A stretch of 64,000 bases of DNA, taken from NCBI RefSeq assembly GCF_900110885.1, contig NZ_FOFJ01000002.1:124001-188000 (forward strand), in the 5' to 3' direction. The position numbers and the translations under genes were made by a program. Source of the DNA: Azotobacter beijerinckii (lineage in GTDB: Bacteria > Pseudomonadota > Gammaproteobacteria > Pseudomonadales > Pseudomonadaceae). Positions 11,430-19,711 of the stretch are shown piece by piece; the first letter of the stretch is position 1, and every line of letters starts with the position of its first letter. The notes beneath the pieces are model-generated. The model was not told where the DNA came from, did not search any database, and saw only the letters and a program-made list of their open reading frames with translations.

Positions 11430-12336
11430 GGTACTTGTCGACCTCCACGTCATCGAGCACGGCCAGGGCATCTTCAGTCAGCACCGCCAGCGAGCAGTAC
11501 AGCGAGATCAGGTAAGACGCGATGGCGTTGCGGTTGATCCCCATGAAGCGCACCGACAGCCCCGGGCTCTGCTCGCCGGCCACGCCGGGCTGATACAGGC
11601 CGACCACCCCTTGACGCTTGTCGCCGACGCGCAACAGGAGGATCTTGGTCCGCCCCTCCTCGTCGAACGGCACCTTGTCCGAGGGGATCAGCGGCAGGCC
11701 GCGCCAGGTCAGGAACTGCGCGCCGAACAGGCTGACGGTGGGCGGCGGCACGCCGCGACGGGTGCACTCGCGGCCGAAGGCGGCGATGGCCAGCGGGTGG
11801 GCGAGGAAGAACGCCGGCTCCTTCCACACCTTGGTGATCAGCTCGTCGAGGTCGTCGGGGGTCGGCGCGCCGTTCAGCGTGGAGATCCGCTGGCTCGGGT
11901 CGACGCTGGCCAGCAGGCCGTATTCGGGGTTGTTGATCAGCTCGTTTTCCTGACGCTCCTTGATGGTCTCGATGGTCAGGCGCAGTTGCTCGCGGATCTG
12001 GTCGTGCGGCCTGCTGTAAAGGTCGGAAACCCGGGTGTGCACGTCGAGGATGGTGGTCACCGCGTTGAGGAAGTACTCGCGCGGCTGCTCCTCGTACTCG
12101 ACGAAGGTCTGCGGCAGCACCGCCTCGTCGCGTTGCGAGCAGGCGACCTGCACGTTCAGCGGGTTCTTCACCCGGTTCAGGCGAAAGATGCCCGCTTCCA
12201 CCGGCGTCCACTGCAGCAGGTGCACCAGCCAGCGCGGGCTGATGGTGGAAAGCTGCGGAACCGTCTTGGTCGCGTTCGCCAACTGGCGGGCGGCGCTGTC
12301 GCCTAACGCCTGGCGTATATCTTGATATTCGGTCAT
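11404..12336 (-). CDS. srpI: Family 2A encapsulin shell protein (SrpI type)
   Basis: A 310-residue HK97-fold cage protein recognised from its whole-length similarity to SrpI, a sulfur-starvation-induced protein now known as a family 2A encapsulin. Conserved stretches include PQLSTISPRWLVHLL near the N-terminus and RFMGINRNAIASYLISLY near the C-terminus. It has no protease or enzyme motif. It should self-assemble into a small icosahedral shell around the desulfurase encoded immediately downstream, whose start overlaps this gene's end. The start at 12336 has GGAG six bases upstream. This family lacks the cyclic-nucleotide-binding insert that marks family 2B shells, and none is seen here. Assembly and cargo loading are inferred from the family. 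Confidence 0.93.
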   Translation of the reverse strand: MTEYQDIRQALGDSAARQLANATKTVPQLSTISPRWLVHLLQWTPVEAGIFRLNRVKNPLNVQVACSQRDEAVLPQTFVEYEEQPREYFLNAVTTILDVHTRVSDLYSRPHDQIREQLRLTIETIKERQENELINNPEYGLLASVDPSQRISTLNGAPTPDDLDELITKVWKEPAFFLAHPLAIAAFGRECTRRGVPPPTVSLFGAQFLTWRGLPLIPSDKVPFDEEGRTKILLLRVGDKRQGVVGLYQPGVAGEQSPGLSVRFMGINRNAIASYLISLYCSLAVLTEDALAVLDDVEVDKYHDYPATYK

Positions 12337-12392
12337 GAATCACTCCAGAAAGATGCGAATAGGTGCCAGGGCCGAAAGGTTCGTCGTCATGA

Positions 12393-13370
12393 CTACTCCG
12401 CGTTGCCTGGCTGGTGTTGCAGGGTCGCCTGGGTGACGTTGCTGCCCGGAGGCACGCTGCGGGTCAGCCAGACGTTTCCACCGATGGTGGAGCCCTTGCC
12501 GATGGTGATGCGCCCGAGGATGGTGGCCCCGGCGTAGATCACCACGTCGTCTTCGACGATGGGGTGGCGAGCCTGGCCCTTGAGCAGTTGGCCGGACTCG
12601 TCGACGGTGAAGCGCTTGGCGCCCAGGGTCACCGCCTGGTAGATGCGCACGCGGTTGCCGATCACCGCGGTCTCGCCGATCACCACGCCGGTGCCGTGGT
12701 CGATGAAGAAGCTGTGACCGATCTGCGCCCCCGGATGGATGTCGATGCCGCCGGCCGAATGGGCGATCTCCGCGGCGATCCGCGCCAGCAGCGGCACCCC
12801 GGCGCAGTAAAGGCGGTGGGCCAGGCGGTGGTGGATCACCGCCTGGACGCCCGGATAGCAGAGCAGCACCTCGTCCAGGCTGCGCGCCGCCGGATCGCCC
12901 TGATAGGCGGCGATCACGTCGCTGTCCAGCAGCCGGCGCAGCTCCGGCAGTGCCGCGCCGAACTCGCGGACGATCTGCACCGCGCGGGCCTCCAGGTCCG
13001 GCTCGCGCTGCCCGCACTGGCGGGCGACGTAGTGCAGCTCCAGGCGCACCTGGCCGAGCAGGGCATTCAGCGCGCTGTCGAGGGTGTGGCCGACGTAGAA
13101 ATCCTCGCTCTCCTCGCGCAGGTCGCTGGGCCCCAGGCGCATCGGAAAGAGCGCGCCGCAGAGCGCGGCGAGAATCTCCGCCACGGTCTGCCGCGAAGGC
13201 AGTTCGCGACCGCCCAGCTCGCGCGTCCGGCCGCAGCCCTTGCGCCAGTCGTCGCGGGCGGCGCGCAGATCGTCGACGATCTGCTCCAGTTGCCAGTTCA
13301 CCGGGCGGGGCGCCGCCGCCTCCGGAATGTGCGAGACGCCGTCGAAGACGGCCTTGAGTTTGTTGGACAT
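12393..13370 (-). CDS. epsC: Serine O-acetyltransferase of the encapsulin operon
   Basis: Makes O-acetylserine from serine and acetyl-CoA, the direct precursor of cysteine. The 325 residues begin with a helical domain (1-190) and end with a left-handed beta-helix of hexapeptide repeats (about 205-315). The expected H-S-A-G-G-I-D-I-H-P-G-A, HGTGVVIGE and GAKRF segments are present, including the catalytic His region. The gene lies between the rhodanese gene and the shell gene, 56 bp before the shell start, and all run the same way. This acetyltransferase is a recurrent member of family 2A encapsulin operons. It probably acts outside the cage, feeding cysteine to the encapsulated desulfurase, which is inference. 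Confidence 0.92.
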   Translation of the reverse strand: MSNKLKAVFDGVSHIPEAAAPRPVNWQLEQIVDDLRAARDDWRKGCGRTRELGGRELPSRQTVAEILAALCGALFPMRLGPSDLREESEDFYVGHTLDSALNALLGQVRLELHYVARQCGQREPDLEARAVQIVREFGAALPELRRLLDSDVIAAYQGDPAARSLDEVLLCYPGVQAVIHHRLAHRLYCAGVPLLARIAAEIAHSAGGIDIHPGAQIGHSFFIDHGTGVVIGETAVIGNRVRIYQAVTLGAKRFTVDESGQLLKGQARHPIVEDDVVIYAGATILGRITIGKGSTIGGNVWLTRSVPPGSNVTQATLQHQPGNAE

Positions 13371-13381
13371 GGGGAAACCCT

Positions 13382-13403
13382 GCCGGCCGCAGGAGCGGCC
13401 GGC
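13382..13403 (-). other. GC-rich hairpin between rhodanese and acetyltransferase genes
   Basis: A perfect 9-bp inverted repeat, GCCGGCCGC / GCGGCCGGC, with a 4-base loop, just upstream of the acetyltransferase start. There is no U-tract. It could be a partial terminator, an RNA-processing site or an mRNA stabiliser. Confidence 0.4.
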
Positions 13404-13469
13404 CCTGAACGAGAAGAACGGGAAGGACGTGAAGATCGGAAACGAACGGGAAGGAATCCGGGGCGGGAA

Positions 13470-13991
13470 TCAGTCCTGCACCCAGGGCAGGCCCCAGTGC
13501 CGCCAGCCGCCGCTCTCGCCGCGCTGCTGATGGGTGTCGAGGTCGCCCTCGAAGCCCTCCAGCACGTTGAAGACCTGAGCAAAGCCAGCTGCCGCCGCCG
13601 CTGCGGCTGCCGCCGCGGAGCGCTTTCCACTGCGGCAGAGCAGCACCAGCACGCCGTCGCGGCCGACCCGGCTTTCCAGCTCGCGGAGGAAGCGCGGGTT
13701 CCTGACCAGCGTCGGGCCGGTCTGCCAGGCCACGTGCAGGCTGTCCGGGACGCGCCCGACGAACTTCAGCTCCTCGGCGCTGCGCACATCGACCAGGGTC
13801 GCCGCGCCGGCCTGCAGCAGCGCCCAGGCCTCCGGCGGATAGAGGCTACCGGCGTAACTCAGGCCGTTGGCGGCGCCACGGCTGCGGGCGCGGGCGAGCA
13901 GCTCGGCCGGACTGGCGGCGAACACGGCGGACAGATCGGCGGGACGCCGGCTGTCTTCGGTGGCATGGGGGGCTGGGGCGGCGGCTGGCAT
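13470..13991 (-). CDS. Rhodanese-domain sulfurtransferase of the encapsulin operon
   Basis: A single-domain rhodanese of 173 residues that should carry a persulfide on Cys119, seen in the active-site loop LLCRSGKRS. The conserved LVDVRSAEE entry motif is near residues 66-74. An Ala-rich stretch directly follows the active loop. Residues 1-50 are an extra N-terminal segment with no clear domain. The start at 13991 has GGAGG seven bases before it. It is the first gene of the encapsulin operon and lies behind the AT-rich control region. By family precedent it may accept or deliver sulfur for the encapsulated desulfurase. Whether it enters the cage is unknown. Confidence 0.88.
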   Translation of the reverse strand: MPAAAPAPHATEDSRRPADLSAVFAASPAELLARARSRGAANGLSYAGSLYPPEAWALLQAGAATLVDVRSAEELKFVGRVPDSLHVAWQTGPTLVRNPRFLRELESRVGRDGVLVLLCRSGKRSAAAAAAAAAAGFAQVFNVLEGFEGDLDTHQQRGESGGWRHWGLPWVQD

Positions 13992-14044
13992 TGGGAGTCC
14001 TCCGGTTGACTGGTCGAGGCCCGGCAGCCAATCCGCCGCACCAC

Positions 14045-14130
14045 GTTGGGGACTACTCTATGCCGCCTTTATATTCCAAAAAAATAACTTGTTATTTTAT
14101 TTATAAAACTAAATAGAATATAAGATCAAA
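14045..14130 (-). promoter_or_regulatory. AT-rich palindromic control region of the encapsulin operon
   Basis: An abrupt AT-rich island in GC-rich DNA between the permease and rhodanese genes. It contains a perfect 8-bp inverted repeat AAAATAAC-TT-GTTATTTT (14081-14098) and a nearby GGAATATAAA on the minus strand. Its position suits an operator/promoter for the operon. AT-rich sites of this kind fit CysB-type sulfur-starvation control, but that assignment is inference. No strong -35 box was found, as expected of an activated promoter. Confidence 0.5.
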
Positions 14131-14151
14131 GCCATCGCTTGCGAACAGCCA

Positions 14152-14952
14152 TCATGCCATCAGCGTCTTGCCCAGCAGCATCAGCGCCGACAGCCCGGCC
14201 AGCACGGCGAAGCCCAGCTGCAGATAGCGGGCCGGCAGGTGCGGCGCCAGCAGGCGGCTGCCGAGCATCCCGACGACCGCCGCGGCGACGAAGGTCCAGG
14301 CGCCGGGCACCAGTTCCCGGCCGGAGAGCAGCACCCCGGCCACGGTACTGGCGGAAATCAGCGCGATCACCGCCAGCGAGGTGACGACGATGGCGTGCAT
14401 GGCCAGGTTGCTGAACTGGCGAATCCCCGGGACGATCAGAAAACCGCCGCCGACCCCGAACAGGCCGCTGAACAACCCCGACAGGCCGCCGATGGCCGAC
14501 AGGCTGAAAAAGCAGCGCGGATTCCAGCGAAAGCGGCCGGTGTCCGGATTAAGCATGCAGTTCCTGCCCAGCACCCCCGGCGCTGCCTCCCCCCCGGCGC
14601 CGGCCAACGCCTGGCGCGCCATGCGAGCGGCGATGAACAGCAGCGCCAGGCAGAACAGCACCATCAGCAGCGCAACCGGCAGGCGTCCGGCCAGCCAGAG
14701 GCCGAGCGGCGCGCACAGCGCACCGCAACCGGCCATCAACAGCGCCGCCTTGTAGCGCACCAGTCCCTGGCGCAGGCCGTCGAGGCAGCCGAGCAGCGCC
14801 GCCAACCCGACGGCGATCAGCGACACCGGCACCGCCTCGCCCAGGCTCAGGCCGAGCCCGAGCACCAGCGTCGGCACCGCCAGCACTCCGCCCCCACCGG
14901 TCAAGCCCAGTGCCAGCCCCACTCCCAGCCCGTACAGCCCCTCCAGCAGCAT
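14152..14952 (-). CDS. TauE/SafE-family membrane permease (putative sulfur-compound transporter)
   Basis: A 266-residue membrane protein of the TauE/SafE (DUF81) family, proposed to move sulfite, sulfonates or related anions. The family signatures are two Gly-rich turns, GLTGGGGVLAVP near the N-terminus and GLFGVGGGFLIVP in the second half. About eight membrane segments can be drawn. A longer frame reaches 15087, but its extra 45 residues are polar. The ATG at 14952 starts the first membrane helix and has GGGGAAAGG upstream. It is transcribed toward the encapsulin operon across a 160-bp gap, which fits a sulfur role. The substrate is inferred from the family and the neighbours only. Confidence 0.85.
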   Translation of the reverse strand: MLLEGLYGLGVGLALGLTGGGGVLAVPTLVLGLGLSLGEAVPVSLIAVGLAALLGCLDGLRQGLVRYKAALLMAGCGALCAPLGLWLAGRLPVALLMVLFCLALLFIAARMARQALAGAGGEAAPGVLGRNCMLNPDTGRFRWNPRCFFSLSAIGGLSGLFSGLFGVGGGFLIVPGIRQFSNLAMHAIVVTSLAVIALISASTVAGVLLSGRELVPGAWTFVAAAVVGMLGSRLLAPHLPARYLQLGFAVLAGLSALMLLGKTLMA

Positions 14953-15194
14953 GCCTTTCCCCTGCACCCAATCCACTTCTGGCCATAAGGATATTCCAGT
15001 CTTGCGGAAAAGCCGGACTCTCTCCGCCCTGCCTTCGTCGACGCAGCCCCACTTTTTTTGTGGAAACGAACGCCCCTTGCCGTGCAACTGCCGGCTATCG
15101 GAATGGAGGCGGCCACCCTGGCCGACGAACGGTATGGACGCTGCAGTGACGTCTCCTAGACTTCGGCTCGAAAGACACTTTGTGGGGCATGAGC

Positions 15195-17519
15195 ATGGAT
15201 ACCGCAGCCCGGCTGGCTCGCAGCCAAATCATTTCAAGCAAGGCCAAGCAGCTGTTCGACAAACGCGCACAGATCGCCCAGGAGAACTTCAAAGAACGGA
15301 TGCACAAGGCCTGCGAGAAGGAGATGGCCGACCTGATGGCCAAGCCCCCGGCGCCGTGGGACCTATGGAACGCCTGGTACCGCTATGGCGTGGACGCCGC
15401 CCAGCGCTCGGTATTGTTCTGGGACACGCTGCGCCAGCGCGGCAACAACTATCTGCAGCACCTCCAGCAGGGTCAGCCGCCGCTGCTGCATTTCGACTAC
15501 GAGACGGTGCTGGACGGGCGCACCTTCGAGCAGCCGGTCAACTACGCCCTGCTGCGCATCCTCCCCCCTCCCGGCGTGCAGGTGGACCCCAAGCGGCGGC
15601 CCTTCCTGATCATCGACCCGCGGGCCGGACACGGCCCGGGGATCGGCGGCTTCAAGGACGACTCCCAGGTGGGGGTGGCCCTGCGCGAGGGGCATCCGGT
15701 GTACTTCGTGATCTTCTTCCGCGAGCCGGAGCCGGGCCAGACCCTGCTCGACGTGTCCGCCACCGAGCAGCGCTTCGTGCGCAAGGTGCGCGAGCTGCAC
15801 CCGGACAGTCCCAAGCCGGTGCTGGTCGGCAACTGCCAGGGCGGCTGGGCGACGATGATGCTGGCCGCCTCGGATCCGGACACCGCCGGTCCGGTGGTGA
15901 TCAACGGCGCGCCGATGTCCTACTGGGGCGGTGCCTGGCAGGAAGGCGAAGGCGACAACCCCATGCGCTACGCCGGCGGACTGCTCGGCGGCACCTGGCT
16001 GGCCTCCTTTACCGCCGACCTGGGCAACGGCGTCTTCGACGGCGCCTATCTGGTGCAGAATTTCGAGAGCCTGAATCCCGCCAACAGCTTCTGGGACAAG
16101 TACTACCACCTGTTCGCCAACGTCGACACCGAGCCGCCGCGCTTCCTGGAGTTCGAGCGCTGGTGGGGCGGCTACTTCCTGATGAACCGCGAGGAGATCG
16201 AGTGGATCACCCGCAACCTCTTCGTCGGCAACAAGCTCTGGTCCGGCGAGACCCGCAGCGCTAGCGGCAAGGCCTTCGACCTGCGCGACATCAAGTCGCC
16301 GATCATCCTGTTCGCCTCCCTGGGCGACAACATCACCCCGCCCCAGCAGGCCTTCAACTGGGTGGCGGACGTCTACGGCAGCACCGAGGAGATCAAAGCG
16401 CGCGGCCAGGTCATCGTCGGCCTGCTGCACCAAGACATCGGCCACCTGGGGATCTTCGTGTCCGGCAAGGTGGCCCGCAAGGAACACGCACAGATCGTCG
16501 AGGTCCTGAAATCCATCGAGATGCTGCCGCCCGGCCTGTACGGCATGTCCATCGGCGAGCGCAAGGGCGACGACGGCCGGGTGGAGTACGAGGTGGAGTT
16601 CCACGAGCACCGCCTGGAGGACGTCAGCGCCCGCCTCAATCGCCTGCAGCGGGCCGACGAGAAGCCCTTCGAGGCGGTGGCCGCGCTGTCCGAGTTCAAC
16701 CAGCGTGCCTACCAGATCTTCGCCCAGCCCCTGGTGCAAGCCCTGTCCAACGAGCGCTCCGCCAAACTGCTGCGGGAGTTTCATCCCCTGCGGGTGCAGC
16801 ACTGGGCCATTTCCGACCGCAACCCCTGGCTCTGGTGGCTGGGTCCCACCGCCGCCGCGGTCAAGGCGCAGCGCCAGGCGGCGGACACGAACGACCTGCC
16901 GCACCGCAGCGAAAGACTGACGTCCGAACTGATCAGCGCCTCCCTGGACTATTACCGGGCGATACGCGATGCCTTCAGAGAGAGACTGTTCTTCCAAGTC
17001 TACGGCAGCCTGTTCTGCATGTACCTGGCCGACCGGCCCGGCGCGGAGCAGCCGGTTGCGGCCGGCGTAGCCGAGCCACGGGAACAGGCCTTCGTCCAGG
17101 AAGCCCTGGCCGCCATCGGCGAAGGCGGCTACGGCGAAGCCTTCGCCCGGGTCGCGGCCCTGCTCGTGCACAAGGGCGACGTCCCCCTGTCGCGGCTGGT
17201 GGCAAAGCAGGAAATCGCCCGGGACTATGCCGAGTACCTGCCCGACCTGCCGCCCGAGACCTGGCGGCGCATCCGTGGCGAACAGGAAATCATCGTCAGC
17301 TACGAACCCGACCGGGCCATCGCCACCCTGCCGGACCTGCTGGCCGAGGCAGCGGACCGCGAGCGGCTGCTGACGCTGCTGGACCGCCTGGTGGCGGACC
17401 CGCGCGTCCAGCGCTCCAAACCGACCGCCGAGCAGCGCGCCATCCTGGAGCGCATCCGCGGCGTGCTGGGCGGCAAACCCGCCACCCGGCATCGCCTCGC
17501 CGCCGCCCGGAAAGCCTGA
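15195..17519 (+). CDS. DUF3141 protein with PHA-synthase-like alpha/beta hydrolase core
   Basis: A 774-residue cytoplasmic protein of the DUF3141 family. The first 100 residues are helical and phasin-like (charged, Ala/Gln-rich). The core has an alpha/beta hydrolase pattern with GNCQGGW around Cys214. A Cys in place of Ser in this box is typical of polyhydroxyalkanoate synthases, so an acyltransferase or polymer role is plausible but unproven. The C-terminal 250 residues have no recognisable domain. Starts at TTG 15180, ATG 15189 and ATG 15195 are in frame. 15195 was preferred because GGGG lies seven bases upstream. It heads a run with a phosphotransacetylase, an acetate kinase and FabI, suggesting a link to acyl-phosphate or fatty-acyl metabolism. 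Confidence 0.85.
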   Translation: MDTAARLARSQIISSKAKQLFDKRAQIAQENFKERMHKACEKEMADLMAKPPAPWDLWNAWYRYGVDAAQRSVLFWDTLRQRGNNYLQHLQQGQPPLLHFDYETVLDGRTFEQPVNYALLRILPPPGVQVDPKRRPFLIIDPRAGHGPGIGGFKDDSQVGVALREGHPVYFVIFFREPEPGQTLLDVSATEQRFVRKVRELHPDSPKPVLVGNCQGGWATMMLAASDPDTAGPVVINGAPMSYWGGAWQEGEGDNPMRYAGGLLGGTWLASFTADLGNGVFDGAYLVQNFESLNPANSFWDKYYHLFANVDTEPPRFLEFERWWGGYFLMNREEIEWITRNLFVGNKLWSGETRSASGKAFDLRDIKSPIILFASLGDNITPPQQAFNWVADVYGSTEEIKARGQVIVGLLHQDIGHLGIFVSGKVARKEHAQIVEVLKSIEMLPPGLYGMSIGERKGDDGRVEYEVEFHEHRLEDVSARLNRLQRADEKPFEAVAALSEFNQRAYQIFAQPLVQALSNERSAKLLREFHPLRVQHWAISDRNPWLWWLGPTAAAVKAQRQAADTNDLPHRSERLTSELISASLDYYRAIRDAFRERLFFQVYGSLFCMYLADRPGAEQPVAAGVAEPREQAFVQEALAAIGEGGYGEAFARVAALLVHKGDVPLSRLVAKQEIARDYAEYLPDLPPETWRRIRGEQEIIVSYEPDRAIATLPDLLAEAADRERLLTLLDRLVADPRVQRSKPTAEQRAILERIRGVLGGKPATRHRLAAARKA

Positions 17520-17546
17520 ACGCCACACCGAGAAGGGAGCCTCCCG

Positions 17547-18503
17547 ATGACCGGCAGCCACGAAAAATACCGACGCCTGATCGACTACTGCAGCGCCCTG
17601 CCGCCCACCCCCACGGCGGTGGCCTGGCCCTGCGACCAGAGTTCCCTGCAGGGCGTGGTGGACGCGGCGAAGAACAACCTCATCGCGCCGATCCTGGTCG
17701 GCCCGCGGGAGCGCATCGAGGCGCTGGCCGCACAGCACGGCATCGACATCGGCGGGCTGCCCATCGAGGACGCCCCCTACAGCCAGGCCGCCGCCGCCCG
17801 CGCGGTGGCGCTGGTGCGCGAAGGCAAGGCCGAGGCGCTGATGAAGGGCAGCCTGCACACCGACGAGCTGATGGGCGCGGTGGTCAAGCGGGATACCGGG
17901 CTGCGCACCGCGCGCCGGGTCAGCCACTGCTTCGTGATGGACGTGCCGGGGCACGCGGACACCCTGATCATCACCGACGCTGCGGTGAACATCGCGCCGA
18001 CCCTGGCCGAGAAGAGGGACATCACCCAGAACGCCATCGACCTGGCCCACGCACTGTTGCAGGTCAGCCCGGAGAAGAAGGAGGTGCGGGTGGCGATCCT
18101 CTCGGCGATGGAAACCGTCAACCCCGCGGTGCCCTCCACCGTCGAGGCGGCCGCCCTGTGCAAGATGGCCGACCGCCAGCAGATCACCGGCGCTATCCTC
18201 GACGGCCCCCTGGCCCTGGACAACGCCATCAGCCTGGAGGCGGCGCAGATCAAGAAGATCGACTCGCCGGTGGCGGGCCGCGCCAACGTGCTGGTGGTGC
18301 CCGACCTGGAGGCGGGCAACATGCTCGCCAAGAGCCTGTCCTTCCTCGCCGGCGCGGATGCCGCCGGCATCGTGCTCGGCGCGCGGGTGCCGATCATCCT
18401 GACCAGCCGCGCCGACTCGCTGACCACTCGCCTGGCGTCCTGCGCGGTGGCGGCCCTGGTGGCCAAGGCCCGCCGCGAGAGCACCGGCAAGGCGATCGGG
18501 TGA
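17547..18503 (+). CDS. Short phosphate acetyl/butyryltransferase
   Basis: Interconverts an acyl-CoA and an acyl phosphate. The 318 residues cover only the PTA_PTB catalytic domain. There is no N-terminal P-loop-like or DRTGG domain, unlike the 712-residue Pta near the right end of the window. The AEALMKGSLHTDELM segment, a stretch near VAILSAMETVNP and the DGPLALDNAISLEAA segment fit the family. It begins 27 bp after the DUF3141 gene and ends 4 bp before the acetate kinase gene, so co-translation is likely. Whether it prefers acetyl, propionyl or butyryl groups cannot be told from sequence. It was annotated in relatives alongside enoyl-CoA hydratase fusions, but no hydratase domain is seen here. 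Confidence 0.88.
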   Translation: MTGSHEKYRRLIDYCSALPPTPTAVAWPCDQSSLQGVVDAAKNNLIAPILVGPRERIEALAAQHGIDIGGLPIEDAPYSQAAAARAVALVREGKAEALMKGSLHTDELMGAVVKRDTGLRTARRVSHCFVMDVPGHADTLIITDAAVNIAPTLAEKRDITQNAIDLAHALLQVSPEKKEVRVAILSAMETVNPAVPSTVEAAALCKMADRQQITGAILDGPLALDNAISLEAAQIKKIDSPVAGRANVLVVPDLEAGNMLAKSLSFLAGADAAGIVLGARVPIILTSRADSLTTRLASCAVAALVAKARRESTGKAIG

Positions 18504-18507
18504 GCCC

Positions 18508-19692
18508 ATGCAGAACGCGATCCTGGTCCTCAACGCCGGCTCCTCCAGCCTCAAGTTCTCGCTCTTCGCCGACCATCCCGATGAACCGGAACTCCAGTTG
18601 CGCGGGCAGATCGAGGGGCTCAACGGGGCGCCGCACTTCATCGCCCGGGACACCGCGGGCACCATCCTCGACGAGCGGCGCTGGGCCGACGGCACCCAGC
18701 TCGGCCACGACGGCGCCGCCCACCATCTGGTCGAGTTCCTGCAGGACTACCGGGACCGCTACCGGTTGCTGGCAGTAGGCCATCGGGTGGTCCACGGCGG
18801 CCAGGAGTATTCCCTGCCGGTACGCGTGGACGCCGAGCTGCTGAAAAAGCTCGAGAAACTCATTCCCCTCGCGCCCCTGCACCAGCCCCACAACCTGGCG
18901 CCGATCCGCGCCTTGGCCGAACGGGCGCCGCAGCTGCCCCAGGTGGCCTGCTTCGACACCGCCTTCCACCGCCGCCAGCCCGAACTGGCCCAGTTGTTCG
19001 CCCTGCCGCCGTCGATCACCGAGCGCGGCGTGCGGCGCTATGGCTTCCACGGGCTATCCTACGAATACATCGCCAGCGTGCTGCCGCAATTCGCCCCGGA
19101 GGCCGCCGCCGGCCGGGCAGTGGTCGCCCACCTGGGCAACGGCGCCAGCCTGTGCGCCATGGCCGCCGGGCGGAGCATGGCCAGCACCATGGGCTTCACC
19201 GCCGTGGACGGCCTGCCGATGGGCACCCGCTGCGGCAACCTCGACCCGGGAGTGATCCTCTACCTCATGGACGAACTGAAGATGAACGCCCGGGCCATCG
19301 AGACGCTGATCTACAAGGAATCCGGACTGCTCGGCGTGTCGGGAATTTCCAGCGACATGCGCGAGCTGCTGGACAGCGACGCGCCACGCGCCGCCCTCGC
19401 CGTGGATCTCTTCGTCTACCGCATCGGCCGCGAAATCGGCTCCCTGGCCGCAGCCCTCGGCGGGCTCGATGCCCTGGTGTTCACCGGCGGCATCGGCGAG
19501 CACGCCGCGGCGATCCGCGAGCGCGTCTGTCGCGACGCCGCCTGGCTGGGCCTGGCGTTCGACGAAGCCGCGAACGAGGCCGGCGGGCCTCGGATCAGCA
19601 CGGCCTCCAGCCCGGTGTCGGCCTGGGTGATCCCCACCAACGAAGAACTGATGATCGCCCGCCATACTCGGCAGACGATTTCGTCTACCTGA
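18508..19692 (+). CDS. ackA: Acetate/propionate kinase, first copy
   Basis: Transfers phosphate between acetyl (or propionyl) phosphate and ADP. At 394 residues it has all ASKHA-fold signatures: LVLNAGSSSLKFSLF at the N-terminus, GHRVVHGG, the catalytic Asp in CFDTAFH, HLGNGAS, the catalytic Arg in MGTRCGNLDPG and FTGGIGEHAA near the end. It differs clearly from the second copy at 48.5 kb (for example FDTAFHRRQP against [10 protein letters not shown]), so the two are old paralogues or one was acquired. It sits 4 bp after the short phosphotransacetylase and 19 bp before fabI. This pairing should make or use acyl phosphate independently of the main pathway. Confidence 0.93.
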   Translation: MQNAILVLNAGSSSLKFSLFADHPDEPELQLRGQIEGLNGAPHFIARDTAGTILDERRWADGTQLGHDGAAHHLVEFLQDYRDRYRLLAVGHRVVHGGQEYSLPVRVDAELLKKLEKLIPLAPLHQPHNLAPIRALAERAPQLPQVACFDTAFHRRQPELAQLFALPPSITERGVRRYGFHGLSYEYIASVLPQFAPEAAAGRAVVAHLGNGASLCAMAAGRSMASTMGFTAVDGLPMGTRCGNLDPGVILYLMDELKMNARAIETLIYKESGLLGVSGISSDMRELLDSDAPRAALAVDLFVYRIGREIGSLAAALGGLDALVFTGGIGEHAAAIRERVCRDAAWLGLAFDEAANEAGGPRISTASSPVSAWVIPTNEELMIARHTRQTISST

Positions 19693-19711
19693 GAACCCGA
19701 GGAAAAAGGAC

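Noticed and set aside
15363..18695. A 1110-codon minus-strand frame opposite DUF3141 and the short phosphotransacetylase
   Set aside because: Antisense to two family-recognised genes, with shadow-type composition.
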